Shown: piece by piece, positions 54,278-64,000 of the stretch
Numbering within the stretch: the first letter of the stretch is position 1
Layout of the letters: each line of letters starts with the position of its first letter
Source: Gelatoporia subvermispora B
Taxonomy: Eukaryota; Basidiomycota; Agaricomycetes; Polyporales; Gelatoporiaceae
Assembly: GCA_000320605.2 (NCBI GenBank)
Contig: KB445811.1
Span: forward strand, 400,168 to 464,167
Direction of reading: 5' to 3'
DNA length: 64,000 nucleotides
Made by a program: the position numbers and the translations under genes
The notes under the pieces: model-generated
What the model saw: only the letters and a program-made list of their open reading frames with translations
Databases searched by the model: none
Told to the model about the DNA's origin: nothing

Positions 54278-55714
54278 CTACGACAAGGTGCTTCTAAGAT
54301 ATCCAGCGATTTCCGCTGTCAACGCTCCTTCGATCCCAACGGACTGGCATTTTCTCTGGAGGGTCATCGGGTCCTGGATTTCAATCTTGCGACCATCCAG
54401 CGCGATCTCGGAGAAGTTGCGCAATTTCTTGCACATCAAATTGTGAGGTGCATCTATATCTTTCCAGCCCCGTTTTTGACAGTCCTTGGAACAGTACGGA
54501 ATAACTCCGCACCCGGAACATACGGAAAACTTTCGATTATCACTTGAGGACGTAGTCGCCTTACATTCTCTGGCGCCGCACACACCATCTCTAGACAGCG
54601 TCATAAGATGGGTGTAGATAGTATGATAGGGAGACTCGGAGGGAAGTGATTGATGTCGAAAAAAGGCCATAATGATGCCACGGTGATACTTGCTGAGATC
54701 GTCCGGCGTCGATTTCAGCAAGGCTAGCGCACGACCCCCAATGATCGTGAATGATGCCTGGACAGTCGTAATGCAATCTTTCTTTCCGGGAAAGGGTAGA
54801 ATTGCATCTTCGTGTGAGGTAACAAGTCTGACGACTTGATCACAAAGAAGGGGAAGAGAGACAACTTCTGCCACCTGGGAGGCAAATCGTTGCATGTCGC
54901 TATCGTCGGCGGACAGCAAAAGGTCACAGAAGAACAAAGAGCAATGGAATAGATCCTTGATCGCTTGCGTCGAGATAGTAGGATCTCTAGGACGATGTTC
55001 CCAGCTCTGAGCGGCTTTCTGCGTGGCCTTCGCAAATGCAGAGAGAACAGATGGCGACGAAAATATCATTGGTCGGGAAATATGTGGGCCATGGAGGTTG
55101 GACACCGCCAGGATGAGTTTGAAGAGATAGGGTTCCTCGAAGATAGTCGACCAAGCCAACACGGCCTTGAAAGACGCCTCAGGACCAAACGGCATAGCTG
55201 CGTTCAAGTCCATTGGCCAGGTGATTCGTTTGTTGGCGCGTATTGCCTTCTCGTTGGCCCTGGAGAGATTGCGCATATCGGCCTCTATGAGTGGGACGCA
55301 GTCGGCCAGAATGGGCACCATGATACCCAGCAGCCCCCACAACGGATCGTTGTGTGCGCGAGGGTCGGGGTTCAGCACAGCAAAATCATGAACTTGGGAG
55401 ACTATGGGTTGGGCTTTGTCGCAACGGCAGCTATTCCATGCGGACTTCAAGGCCTTCGTCAACTCGCGTGCCTCGACGTGGGTGCGAGGTCGGGCAATGA
55501 AAGCCATACCGGCATCGAGAATTGCCGGGAATTGCATGCGTAGAGATGTCATTGCAGCAGTATCTCCGGTACCACCTAGAATTCTAAAGGTAACTCCCGC
55601 TGCTTTAGCACAAGGGTGCTCATTTGATGGACTCGGTATGGATTGTAGAAACAAGGCAGCCAACGAGGAAAGTGATTTGGGGTCGCGCTTATGCAAAGCA
55701 GCATTCAGGGACAT
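54278..55714 (-). CDS. MYND zinc-finger protein, paralogue 1
   Basis: A single long frame, probably with a short missing 5' exon. The CAG acceptor just before ATG 55714-55712 (MSLNAALHKRDPKSLSSLAA) and comparison with paralogue 2 both suggest an upstream exon that I could not place. The first about 380 residues are helical and of unknown fold. Near residue 390 comes the MYND finger DGVCGARECKA, FSVCSGCGVIPYCSKDCQKR, GWKDIDAPHNLMCKK with the full Cys/His ligand set. The tail ends EGALTAEIAGYLRSTLS. This arrangement (long helical N-terminus plus C-terminal MYND) is common in large Agaricomycete families of unknown role. MYND fingers generally mediate protein-protein contacts. Tandem with paralogue 2 in the same orientation, about 1.3 kb apart. 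Confidence 0.8.
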   Translation of the reverse strand: MSLNAALHKRDPKSLSSLAALFLQSIPSPSNEHPCAKAAGVTFRILGGTGDTAAMTSLRMQFPAILDAGMAFIARPRTHVEARELTKALKSAWNSCRCDKAQPIVSQVHDFAVLNPDPRAHNDPLWGLLGIMVPILADCVPLIEADMRNLSRANEKAIRANKRITWPMDLNAAMPFGPEASFKAVLAWSTIFEEPYLFKLILAVSNLHGPHISRPMIFSSPSVLSAFAKATQKAAQSWEHRPRDPTISTQAIKDLFHCSLFFCDLLLSADDSDMQRFASQVAEVVSLPLLCDQVVRLVTSHEDAILPFPGKKDCITTVQASFTIIGGRALALLKSTPDDLSKYHRGIIMAFFRHQSLPSESPYHTIYTHLMTLSRDGVCGARECKATTSSSDNRKFSVCSGCGVIPYCSKDCQKRGWKDIDAPHNLMCKKLRNFSEIALDGRKIEIQDPMTLQRKCQSVGIEGALTAEIAGYLRSTLS

Positions 55715-55738
55715 CTGTGAGTATGTCTCGATGAGCAC

Positions 55739-56988
55739 AATACTAGGAATCCTACATATATTGAGTCACTTACTGTTACTTGCAGGAAATGTCCAGGGCA
55801 CTCTCGATGGTTATCGTTGGACAACGTGGTACGAAAAACGCCGCGTAGGCGCTACGTGTGCGAGGAAGAGCAGGACCCCTGCCTACCCCCTATGATGTTG
55901 GATCCTGGTGCGGACAAAAATGGGGGTCAAAACCCGCCGAGGTAGTATCACAATGCGGACAAAAATGGCCAAGATGCGGACCTATCTTCGATATTTCGGG
56001 CGGGTAAAAGTGGGCTAAGGAGGGCGAGGTAAGACCCTCGTGCGGGTAAGATCGATCCTGCGCGGCCGGCCCGACGCACTTGCCTGACATTCACGCCGGA
56101 TGTCCGCCCAAAACGAACGAGCGCGCCAGGGATCCGCATACGTTCGATCCGATGTTAACCTCGCTGGATCAATCTATAGAAATGATGTTTCTGTATCTAC
56201 CTAAGACATGGCGCTCACCGGCTCTCATCTAGTGTTTCACGGTCGGCTACCAGCCAACTGAGCAACTGTCAGGTCCGATTTTATACAGCTCTAACGAGCT
56301 CCGGGTGCGAGTAGTCCTAAGATTTACGCCTCATGTCGGTTTCTAAGGTGAGCTTCCGCCGCCGTGCTTGGCTTTGTGACTCTGCAATCGGATGTTCACT
56401 GTGTCAGTCTTGTCTGCACTACGAAGGGACAAGTAACGGCCAAAACCAGATGTTTTCGGATCCAACATCTAAGGGGATATGCAAGGGTCCTGGAAGAGCC
56501 AATGGGGATACCAAGGCAAGCGTTCATAGCTTTTTGTCTTCTAAATCGTGCAAGGATAATTCGGCGCTACGAGCAGCCACTCTGAAATTGCGCAGGCTGA
56601 GACTCGAGATGAATATCGGATGGAGTGAACGAGGGCTCTGTCAGAGATTGACCGATCGCTCTAATACTTCATTAGCACCCGGAACGCCCAGCTATTGATC
56701 AAATCACTTTTTGTACTCTTTGGTCTTTCCAACTCAGGCTGCTTGTAGCCTCCGCGGAAAGGCTATCTCAAGCTTGTTTCCACTAATCACAGGTTTGTCA
56801 GAGTGATATCTAACGGTACACTTCATCGATTCTCTCTTATTGAGTTACGAAAATGCCTCCAGTCGTTCTCTCAAGATAGATTCGAAGTGACTTTGGGATG
56901 TGCATAGTGGCAGCATGTATACGAGCTCTGGGTATAGCTATAACGAGAACCAACACGTACTGTCTACGTTCTGTGGTGCAGAGCAGGA
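55739..56988. other. Intergenic region with a cluster of degenerate repeats
   Basis: Between the two MYND genes. It contains the GCGGACAAAAATGG repeats at about 55909-55995 and no supported gene; the frame at 56333-56698 has no recognisable features. Confidence 0.45.
55909..55995. repeat. Degenerate short repeats (TGCGGACAAAAATGG and relatives)
   Basis: TGCGGACAAAAATGG occurs at about 55911 and again at about 55953. A truncated relative (GATGCGGACC) follows about 15 bp later. The minus-strand reading shows the same as a protein-level repeat (HFCPHQDP, HFCPHCDT). They could be subterminal repeats of a decayed transposon, but no ends were found. Confidence 0.45.
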
Positions 56989-58521
56989 TCAAGCACCCGA
57001 TGCGCCAGTCGGTGATATGATTTTTCGAAGATAGTCGCAGATCTCCTGAGCCACTGTCCCCTCCACACCCTCTCTCCTGCATGCCTGCTCAAATTCCTCA
57101 TTAGAATACTCGACGAGCTTGTGGCCGCGCAGGGCGACTCTTGAGAGTTTTTGCATCTTCGCACAGATAAACCGGTGCGGGGCTTGAGCGTCCTTCCAAG
57201 CCCGCTTTTGGCATTCCTTCGAGCAGTATGGTACAAGTCCGCAGCCGGAACATCGTGCAAATTTTCTCCCGGTCTGTAACGTGAGGGCTTCACAGCCCCT
57301 CGCACCACACACTCCATCGAATCCCAGGACTGCAAGAGATGTGTGGATAGAGCGGATTGGACTGTCAAACATTGTAGATGTTTCGGTAATGATGACAGGA
57401 TTATATTCAGAGAGTGGTTCTGTGGTGAGATCAAGGAGTGATAGAAAGGTGACTGTGAAGATGAAAAACGTCGTCTGTACGGCCGAGAAATTAGACTGCA
57501 GGGTGGGATGCGGCGGCACAAGGGATTCGCGTGCAAATACGGCTTCGAACACGTGGTTGCACGCGGAGGCAAGACTACGCGCGTTAGAGGTTCCCAGTCC
57601 CCGCAGCTCGTTATAATCTACGGCCCATAGGATGTTGAGAAATAGGGCACAATCGTGTAGGTCTACGATCGCATATACAGCGGCATTCGGATCCTGGAGG
57701 TTGGCCGTCCATTCATCGACAACCCTCCGCACAATGCGTGCGAAGGTTGACCACGTCTTGGACGACGCGATGACGATTGTTCGAGAAAGATGGATACCTG
57801 ATAGGATGGACAGCGAGTGGATGAGCTTTAGGAACCTTGGCTGGTCGATCACATCGAGCCAAGTGAGTACCATTTTGAACGACGTCTCGGGCCCATATGG
57901 CAATACCGCCTCCAGAGTTTCTGGCCACGTGTACGGTCTCCCCAACCGAGTTGCTTCCCTATTTGAGCGAATAAGCCTTCGCATAGAGGACTCTTCTGAG
58001 GGCACGCTAGACGAGAGGACACAAATGATCACGACCATGAGGCCCCAAAATGGATCACGATGGGCGCGTTGTGTGGGATTCGAGGCGGCGATGCGATGTG
58101 CCCGAGCGACAACAGGGACTCTCATGTCACAATTACAGTGATTGTGCGAAGCTTTCGCGGAATCGGAAAGCCTTTGTATCTCCTCCGTGGTGCGTGGTTG
58201 TGTAATGAAGGTCACACACGTGTCCAGAGCGGTCGGATATATAGTACGAGCTGGGACGAGTGCTTCATCACTGAAGTCACCTCCTAGGACCTTGAGGCTT
58301 GCGGCGGCGGCTTTGACACAGACGCGTTCGTTCTCCGGACTGGGCATTGTGCGAAGGAACATCGAAGCCATAGCAGCGAGTGTGAGAGGGTCACGACCAC
58401 GATGGATGTCAGGCAGCGGCGGCTATTTTGTAATCCGACAGCATACATTGGTCAGATCAATCGCATTGAGCGAATGCATATGGGATTGCCTTACAGCAGT
58501 TGGATTGCCTTGGAACTCCAT
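56989..58521 (-). CDS. MYND zinc-finger protein, paralogue 2
   Basis: Two exons. ATG 58521-58519 gives MEFQGNPTA, then an intron and PPLPDIHRGRDPLTLAAMAS. The main frame runs to the stop at 56989. Same layout as paralogue 1: a helical N-terminal region (blocks MPSPENERVCVKAAAASLKV and RAHRDPFWGLMVVIICVLSS align with it) and a C-terminal MYND finger, DGVCGARGCEA, FARCSGCGLVPYCSKECQKR, AWKDAQAPHRFICAK, with all ligands present. The tail EGTVAQEICDYLRKIISPTG matches paralogue 1's EGALTAEIAGYLRSTLS. Length about 470 aa. Function unknown. The pair shows clear but moderate identity, so the duplication is not recent. Confidence 0.85.
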
Positions 58522-58732
58522 TGATAAGGTAACTCAGAGGCCTTTTGTCAGCAGTGAGATAGTGGTTTTGGAGGTGCTCCAGTATTTTCCTGAGCCGATA
58601 GGAGTGTATCCTTTGTCTAGGACCTTGTCGTGACTGTTCAATGCTACGAAGTAGGATCAACAAAGTAAGAAACGTCGGGTCGCGATCGACGCCTCTGAGG
58701 GCATGTGACGTGTGGCTGGGCTATCGCGATCG

Positions 58733-58740
58733 GTTCCAAC
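58733..58740. repeat. Target-site duplication, left copy
   Basis: GTTCCAAC, repeated exactly at 59696-59703 on the other side of the element. The next base is T on both sides, so the duplication is 8 or 9 bp. Confidence 0.65.
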
Positions 58741-59695
58741 TAGGGTACCGTATGAAATGGGTGTGTATTTTACACCGATGTAACTTACAAGTAAGTAATA
58801 GGTAACTTACAATTTCTTACGCCGACCCTTGAAAGGAGGTGTCGGAAATGTAAAATTCCCGCTGCTTCCAGCAGTGGGTCTTAGATGTGATCGGTAACAT
58901 TGACCGCCCGCCAAAATCACGAATCCCAGTTGTTCGTTATTTGGCCTGTCTCTCACGCCTCCTCATTGGGCTCCGTTATCAATTTTCCCACCTCCACGTG
59001 ACTACCTGCTGCCATTTCCTTCGCCCCCTCTCAGCCTGATCACGATGCTCAGGCTTGCAGCGTCGAACGACGCCGTGCATTCCCGTACATACACTGTTCT
59101 GGGCTTGAATGGAACGTGGTCTGGAAGCAGCGGGTGTTGCCCGGCCGAGGGCGTTCAGTTATATTATATTCCGGTAGACAGATCCTCCAGGCGCTGGAGC
59201 GTTGCGCGAATCGCGAGGTTCAGTGTTAAGCCCACGGGTGCCTCCGCCATTAGCTTCATATTTGTCTGTAGCGTCATTTCTCGCACTCAAGTCACCTCCA
59301 GTTCACGAGCCGACGTCAGAACCTGCAGTCTGAGGCCGTAGCCTTCAACGTTTCCTTACAGGCACGCTAGCGCCTACAAAGGTCCCTCTGGACAAGCTCC
59401 AAAGCGAGGTCAATATGAAGCCGTTGGGCAAACATGCTGCGGCAATGTCAGTAGAGGTGGGCAGTCTTGATGAAAATGGGAACGTCTACGGGGAGTTCGA
59501 TGTCTAGACAATTTCGACTGGTTTTTTTCTGTTTCTTACACTTTCTTACGCTGTTTTTTACCCCTGCACATGATGTTTTTTCGTCATGTGACATATTGTA
59601 AGTTACGTGAGTTACACCATGTAAAAAATAGGTCGGGGTGCCCTATTGCTTACATTTAATTATTTACGCCCCGCGGAATTTCTTACGGAACCCTC
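58741..59695. mobile_element. Non-autonomous hAT-like DNA transposon, about 955 bp
   Basis: The left end is TAGGGTACCGTATGAAAT (58741-58758). The reverse complement of the right end (59678-59695) is GAGGGTTCCGTAAGAAAT, matching at 15 of 18 positions. Identical 8-bp flanks (GTTCCAAC) fit the 8-bp target duplication of hAT elements, and ends beginning TAGGG/CAGGG are typical of that superfamily. Inside both ends are clusters of GTAAC/TTAC-rich motifs in opposite orientation (about 58765-58810 and 59570-59680), like subterminal transposase-binding repeats. No transposase frame is present; the element carries a short candidate gene (59045-59508). Assignment to hAT rather than a KDZ-type element is inference. 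Confidence 0.7.
59045..59508 (+). CDS. Candidate ORF carried inside the hAT-like element
   Basis: The frame from ATG 59045 reads MLRLAASNDAVHSRTYTVLG and stays open for 98 codons. A second stretch after a CTTACAG acceptor at about 59361 reads GTLAPTKVPLDKLQSEVNMK then PLGKHAAAMSVEVGSLDENG and NVYGEFDV before a TAG at 59506-59508, and looks strongly protein-like. The donor joining the two is not certain. It may be a captured host gene fragment. Family not recognised. Confidence 0.3.
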
Positions 59696-59703
59696 GTTCC
59701 AAC
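59696..59703. repeat. Target-site duplication, right copy
   Basis: GTTCCAAC, identical to 58733-58740. Confidence 0.65.
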
Positions 59704-60086
59704 TTCCGATAATATAGACTAATCTGCAAGCAGAGTGAGAATCCTATGATTACTCAAGCACTTTCGTGTACAAGTTTTGCCTCAAGCACGTCTAGATCAA
59801 GTCAAATAGCAATAAATACTACCTGTGGCTGGCAGTGGCACGCGTTCGGAAAGTTCAAAGCCCAGCCAGTCTCCCGAGCTAGGACTGAGGATCACTTGAA
59901 ACAGGCATAAACCTCTGATGGGTACAGAAGCTTTAGAACAACCGGATCTCCCGACATATTTTATAGGTTAGATACAACCATCGTACAATTTCACATAGAT
60001 CCATCCACCCCTCGCATACTTGAGCTTCAATGCTATCCGGCTTAACTCACACAGCCCATAGATCGTTGTATAACAATCTCTACACC
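59704..60086. other. Intergenic region right of the transposon
   Basis: About 380 bp between the element and the stop codon of DUF6534 copy C. Nothing recognisable. Confidence 0.45.
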
Positions 60087-62118
60087 TCACAGCTTCATAT
60101 CTTCGTAATTTTGTGCAGGAAGGCTGGGTAGATGATGTGCAAGGACGCGCGAAGGAGGATCGGATGACAGACGCATCTCAAGGTCTCTGTCCTCAGATCC
60201 GCTGTTGGCGCCTACGGTCACCGTGGAAGGCTTTGTTGCGATGGCCGATATTGGGATAGAGATTATACCACCATCTCCGGCCATTTCAGCGCGCAATTCG
60301 TGTCTCGCGTTGAGAGTAGCAAGGAGAGCATTGAAGAGTACTTGGATACAAGATACTTTGTCAATACGCTGTATTGCAGTACATTATACTCACTGGAACA
60401 CTCACAGGTTGGCATTGTAGCGATAAAAACGACATAAACGAGATTGTGCGGCATTGTGGCCCACTGAGACAAATGCATGAGCGCATCGGAGATATTCGTA
60501 GGGGCCCACTTACGGAAATGAATAACCCAAGTGCGCACACTCTGTATATCGTGTGATTAGTACGGAGCTATGGAGCTTATAGACACCATACACGGTCACA
60601 AGCCCAGTATTGATACTATACATGATCAATGTTCGAATGATCGACTTTGTCCTGGGCCGCGCTGTAAGTACAGTCAAGATGATGTTCAATGTCGCGACAT
60701 ACCTAGGTATCTTGCTTCGACACTTCCATAGGAAATGCACTTGCGATACGGCGATCAGCGAGTCGGATACCAAGCAGAAGATTGCTCCAAAATAGTACTC
60801 GGCCTAGTAAGCGCCGCATGTTCAGCTACTATGCAAAACATAGGTACTAGCAAATTGGTACCGAAAGTCTGCGCTGATCGGATAGCTTGCCATGTATCAA
60901 AAACTGACTGTGAATTGTATCAGTCGTGACATATATGTGCCCAGTCGTTGGTTCTCACTCTCTGATAACAAATGCTAGGAATCATTGTAATCAGAAGCAT
61001 CGCGAGGACGTTGAACTGATGTACTTCCTCACTTATCTGGCCAGCTGCAGCAAATACAGAGTATGTTGGAGTGGGCTCTTCGTTGAGCAATAAAGTGCAG
61101 CACTCACCAAATTCCCCTAGAGAGAAAAACATCTGCCCCAGTGAAGTGAGAGAGTTGGAGTCATCATACAGAGGTTTAGAAGTTCACTCACGATGGCCAC
61201 GACCACGATCCAGTTCTTGTTGCTCACTGGGCAATTTGACAGATGTCAGGATCCGTAAGAACACAGATTCCATATATATTCCGAGTTACCTCTCCAAATT
61301 CGAAGACAAAAAATACTGTCGATCATATGAGAACCAGATAATGATGGAACCGCCAAATAGACGTGAGTACCTGCGAACACAAATGTCCATGGTGGCCTGG
61401 TTCTTTGTCAATTTTGTGACATTTGTAGCAGCGTGAAAATCCTACCGTTACATAGATCGTCGCCTATGAAGATCAATATGTATAGAGTCGCTGCTGAGCG
61501 CAGATTGGGGATACTTACAAACAAATCCCTGTGCAGAGCATTGTTGTGGAGGTGGCTGAATTCGACATGATAATACGCACCATGACTCCGTCGTAAGTGC
61601 AACTATATTGTCGTAGTCCGTGACGGCATATGCATACGTGAGGTGACAGATGAAGACTTGGTGCACGGTATCCAAGACCCTAGAGCAGAGTCTCAGACAT
61701 AACGTGAAGCGACCACGGCTAATTACTCGAACCAGAGGAAGCCGATCTAAGTTTGAGGGATAACAGTGAGCGCACATCCTCAGGCATACTCAACGTGGGC
61801 TAGACAAACCACAGTTCTAAACGCGACCGAATCGTTCTCCGCCCGGTGGAAGTACAGATAAGACTGAATAGTTGTGACACCATATAGGCTTCGGATCGCA
61901 TCAAGGAAATATTTGCGTTGCTTCAGACACGTTACACTCACGCCGACGTAATCATAGAGCCTGCGGACTATTGAGTATCTTCGTGCGGATAATGCAAACC
62001 ACTCACAGATGATCCCGGCGCCAAGTGTTCCATCAAGACCGAGTAACTTCGACAGGGAGGACATTCTGACTCGCGCACCGGAGGCTCGAGGATCTGTTAC
62101 CGCTGGGAGACTTGTCAT
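60087..62118 (-). CDS. DUF6534-type membrane protein, copy C
   Basis: A complete minus-strand gene from ATG 62118-62116 (MTSLPAVTDPRASGARVRMS) to the stop at 60087. Exon pieces in order: LGLDGTLGAGII, LYGVTTIQSYLYFHRAENDS, the 14-nt microexon (IGFLW), LDTVHQVFICHLTYAYAVTD and an IVALTTESW block, LGEFG, RTKSIIRTLIMYSINTGLVT, SQWATMPHNLVYVVFIATMP and NALLATLNARHELRAEMAGD. A hydrophilic Ser/Asp-rich tail follows. This is the family order of alternating membrane helices. Function unknown. It has the same orientation as copy A and the same exon boundaries where both can be seen, so all three copies derive from one intron-containing ancestor. Middle exons (about 60.8-61.3 kb) are only partly resolved. 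Confidence 0.65.
61733..61746 (-). other. 14-nt microexon of DUF6534 copy C
   Basis: After a TTAG acceptor on the minus strand, 14 nt encode IGFLW (last codon split) before a GTTCGA donor. It gives FRTVIGFLWVLDTVHQ, in line with copies A and B. Confidence 0.6.
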
Positions 62119-63804
62119 GGCACGCTGCGTTTCAATTTATGCCGTGCGCATGGTATGTGCAACTTGAACTATGTTGAGACACATTGGCAGTTGGGCAGTT
62201 GTGAGTCATGAGAAGGGAAGCGGGCTGTGTCAATGAACATGAGATGACTGTAAATATATCTTCATATGATTATCAGAACCTTACTGAAGGACACTTGTCC
62301 GTAGCTGCAACAAGACGGCTGAGCCGCGTCGGTAACAGAATGGAAGACTTACGTCAGGTTGGTTTACTACCTGTGCGAATAAACAAGATGAGCCGGGATA
62401 GATGGTTCGGAGATTGTTTAGTCACTGACCAGTTGAGATGTCGCAATTGTGGCATCCTCTCTTCGAGAATCTTTAGAAGCACAGGAGTGAGGGGCGCAGC
62501 TACTGTGGGACGCAACGAAGTGCGGAAGAAGTTGTCGTCAACAATTTGACAGATGGGAGGAGCGCAAAATGAAGCGGAACATAACGCAGAGTTGACAGGG
62601 TTAAGTTGGGCAACATATCCTCCTCCTAGTGGGTATCATAGGCCTCAAGAACCTAAATGAGATGCACCGGAATGCTAGGATCCGATCATCCGCAGCAAGA
62701 CATGATAGATACGATGATACGTCCGAAATAGCGCCGCGTGTCGGCATCTCGTCTCACACTGATAACACGTCCAGCACCCCAGTTAGCTAATACGCACCCC
62801 CGTTCAGCTCTTTCCCAGGATTTACAGCGTCTCATTTTTGCATAACCGGGTCGAAAGCATGCAAATGATGCGCAGGAGACCAAAGGCGTGGTCCGAGAAG
62901 CTGGAGACCGGCATAGTTCAAACGAAATGCTCGGATGCGGTGTACCAGAGGACGCAGATTCACTGCGTTTGTGGCAATGTAGAAAACGGGCGCTACAGCC
63001 CACGCTACCCTCAATCGCGTGCCATGTCGCGTGGGTTCGCTACGTCTCGTCTCGGTCCCCGCTACGGCCCAAGATGCGGTATGTGCGGGGCATGTCTCGG
63101 GGCTCCCGAGACGGGCTGTAGCGTGTTAGCAATACAATAGACACAGCCTGTAGTACATGTATCGCTGCACCCGCAACGCCGTGTAGCGCGCAGGCACTAC
63201 ATCTGAGATTCGATGTAGCGTCGCCCCAAGACACACGAGACTTCGCGTCTCGCATACCCGCGATCCGTGCGACTTGACGTCGCGGATGCCCACAATTCAC
63301 GCCACGTCATCCCGGAACCCCCAAATATCTCGGAAAATCTCTCTTGTAGCGTGTTGCCTGGATACATATGAAATCACGTGACTACTACCCGCATGCTCCC
63401 GCTCGTCCAGATCCCGATCCTACGGTCGCAGCTGCCGATAGAATCTATTCAGCTTCAAAAATACCACCGCAAAACCTGTGAGAACATACCTGAATGTCCG
63501 AGTGTCCCATGAGAGTAAGATGGTTACTCCGGAGTTCCAAAGTACCTACAGTGAGAGGGAACAGACACAGCTCACTGACCAGCCCGAGCTCGATGCACAT
63601 TGTCTTCGATCGCGCTAGCCCGTACCTCGACCTGTCAGCAGAGCATCAGGATTAGGAAGATCAGTATGTCCCAAAATTGAGCATGAATTGTCCGAGCTGC
63701 GACGCACCAGGATCCGCCGCCCCAGCCATATCAGTCAACCTTCCGGTGATGTTGGTCTTCTGGATTGTGCCCTCCTCGGGACACCCTCCTGCGCTCTCCT
63801 CAGC
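62119..63804. other. Intergenic region containing an inverted-repeat array
   Basis: About 1.7 kb without a supported gene. The frame at 62208-62549 (113 codons) has no recognisable features. The array at 62991-63351 is described separately. Confidence 0.45.
62991..63351. repeat. Symmetric CGCTAC / GTAGCG repeat array with central palindrome
   Basis: CGCTAC occurs four times in the left part (62991, 63003, 63038, 63060). Its reverse complement, within TGTAGCG, occurs four times in the right part (63117, 63182, 63214, 63345). Between them lies a perfect palindrome with 8-bp arms, GTCTCGGG-GCT-CCCGAGAC (63094-63112). A second hairpin, CGAGAC-TTCGC-GTCTCG, is at 63236-63252. Such mirrored short repeats are typical of DNA-transposon subterminal regions, but no target-site duplication was identified. 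Confidence 0.55.
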
Positions 63805-63891
63805 ATGCCGTCCCAGACCGGCTCTAGCTTTGCGTATGACTTTACCGTCATGACTCCAGCGCAGATCCAGCAGATGTTGGCTGCATATCAG
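63805..63891 (+). CDS. Possible first exon of a gene leaving the window
   Basis: After a CTCAG acceptor-like site, ATG 63805 opens MPSQTGSSFAYDFTVMTPAQ then IQQMLAAYQ, exactly 29 codons before a GTCAGG donor. The even composition and the flanking splice signals suggest a real exon, but it is too short to identify. Confidence 0.2.
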
Positions 63892-64000
63892 GTCAGGTAC
63901 CAATCACTGCAAGATACAGAGTAAAGCATAAATGGCAAATAAAATGAATACGCACCGGTTGTTTTTGCACGAAGAGCACGCCAAATACGGCATTGCTCTC

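Noticed and set aside
56205..56275. tRNA-like D-arm (GCTCAGTTGG) on the minus strand
   Set aside because: No T-arm consensus follows at the right distance and the anticodon stem does not form.

Overview
The window looks like an Agaricomycete (mushroom-forming basidiomycete) chromosome, most likely a wood-decay polypore. The evidence is dense, short (about 50-60 nt) GT-AG introns, a laccase with many introns, a five-enzyme AROM gene, and several families I know mainly from Agaricomycetes (DUF6533, DUF6534, DUF6535, basidiomycete-type MYND proteins). No bacterial operons, rRNA, convincing tRNA or CRISPR arrays were seen. All gene models below were spliced by eye from splice signals, reading phase and recalled family conservation. 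None is backed by a transcript or a database search.

Layout. 1-6 kb: the start of a DUF6534 membrane protein that runs off the left edge, then a gene for an MLKL-N-terminal-like helical domain joined to a kinase-like segment. 5.9-8.9 kb: a mitochondrial type II NADH dehydrogenase (minus). 11.3-16.4 kb: ARO1/AROM (plus), followed by a decayed tandem copy of its own 3' end and an orphan scrap of the MLKL-like domain. 17.5-19.5 kb: a second DUF6534 gene. About 20 kb: a frame-broken remnant. 21.3-25.0 kb: a large low-complexity protein of unknown function. 25.5-27.9 kb: a DUF6535 membrane protein. 28.5-29.3 kb: a NOPCHAP1-like nucleolar chaperone. 30.0-32.6 kb: a ferric-reductase-type metalloreductase. 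36.2-37.3 kb: a secreted GH128 glucanase. 38.1-38.8 kb: a myosin essential light chain/EF-hand protein. 39.9-42.3 kb: an intact laccase. 43-47.6 kb: a tandem pair of DUF6533 genes, the distal one a pseudogene. 48.9-53.5 kb: a divergent pair, mitoribosomal uS4m (NAM9) and gamma-tubulin complex GCP2 (SPC97). 54.3-58.5 kb: two tandem MYND-finger paralogues. 58.7-59.7 kb: a non-autonomous hAT-like DNA transposon with terminal inverted repeats and a target-site duplication. 60.1-62.1 kb: a third DUF6534 gene. 63 kb: a symmetric inverted-repeat array.

Functionally the window mixes housekeeping genes (aromatic amino-acid synthesis, respiration, mitochondrial translation, microtubule nucleation, cytokinesis), secreted or surface functions of a wood-decay fungus (laccase, glucanase, metalloreductase) and blocks of fast-evolving lineage-specific membrane-protein families. 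The housekeeping genes have GC-rich codon use. The lineage-specific families and the long intergenic stretches read as less GC-rich and hold most of the duplications, pseudogenes and repeats. A recurring theme is very small exons: a 14-nt microexon in all three DUF6534 paralogues, a 7-nt one in GCP2, an ATG-only first exon in the myosin light chain, and a possible 2-nt one in the DUF6533 pair.
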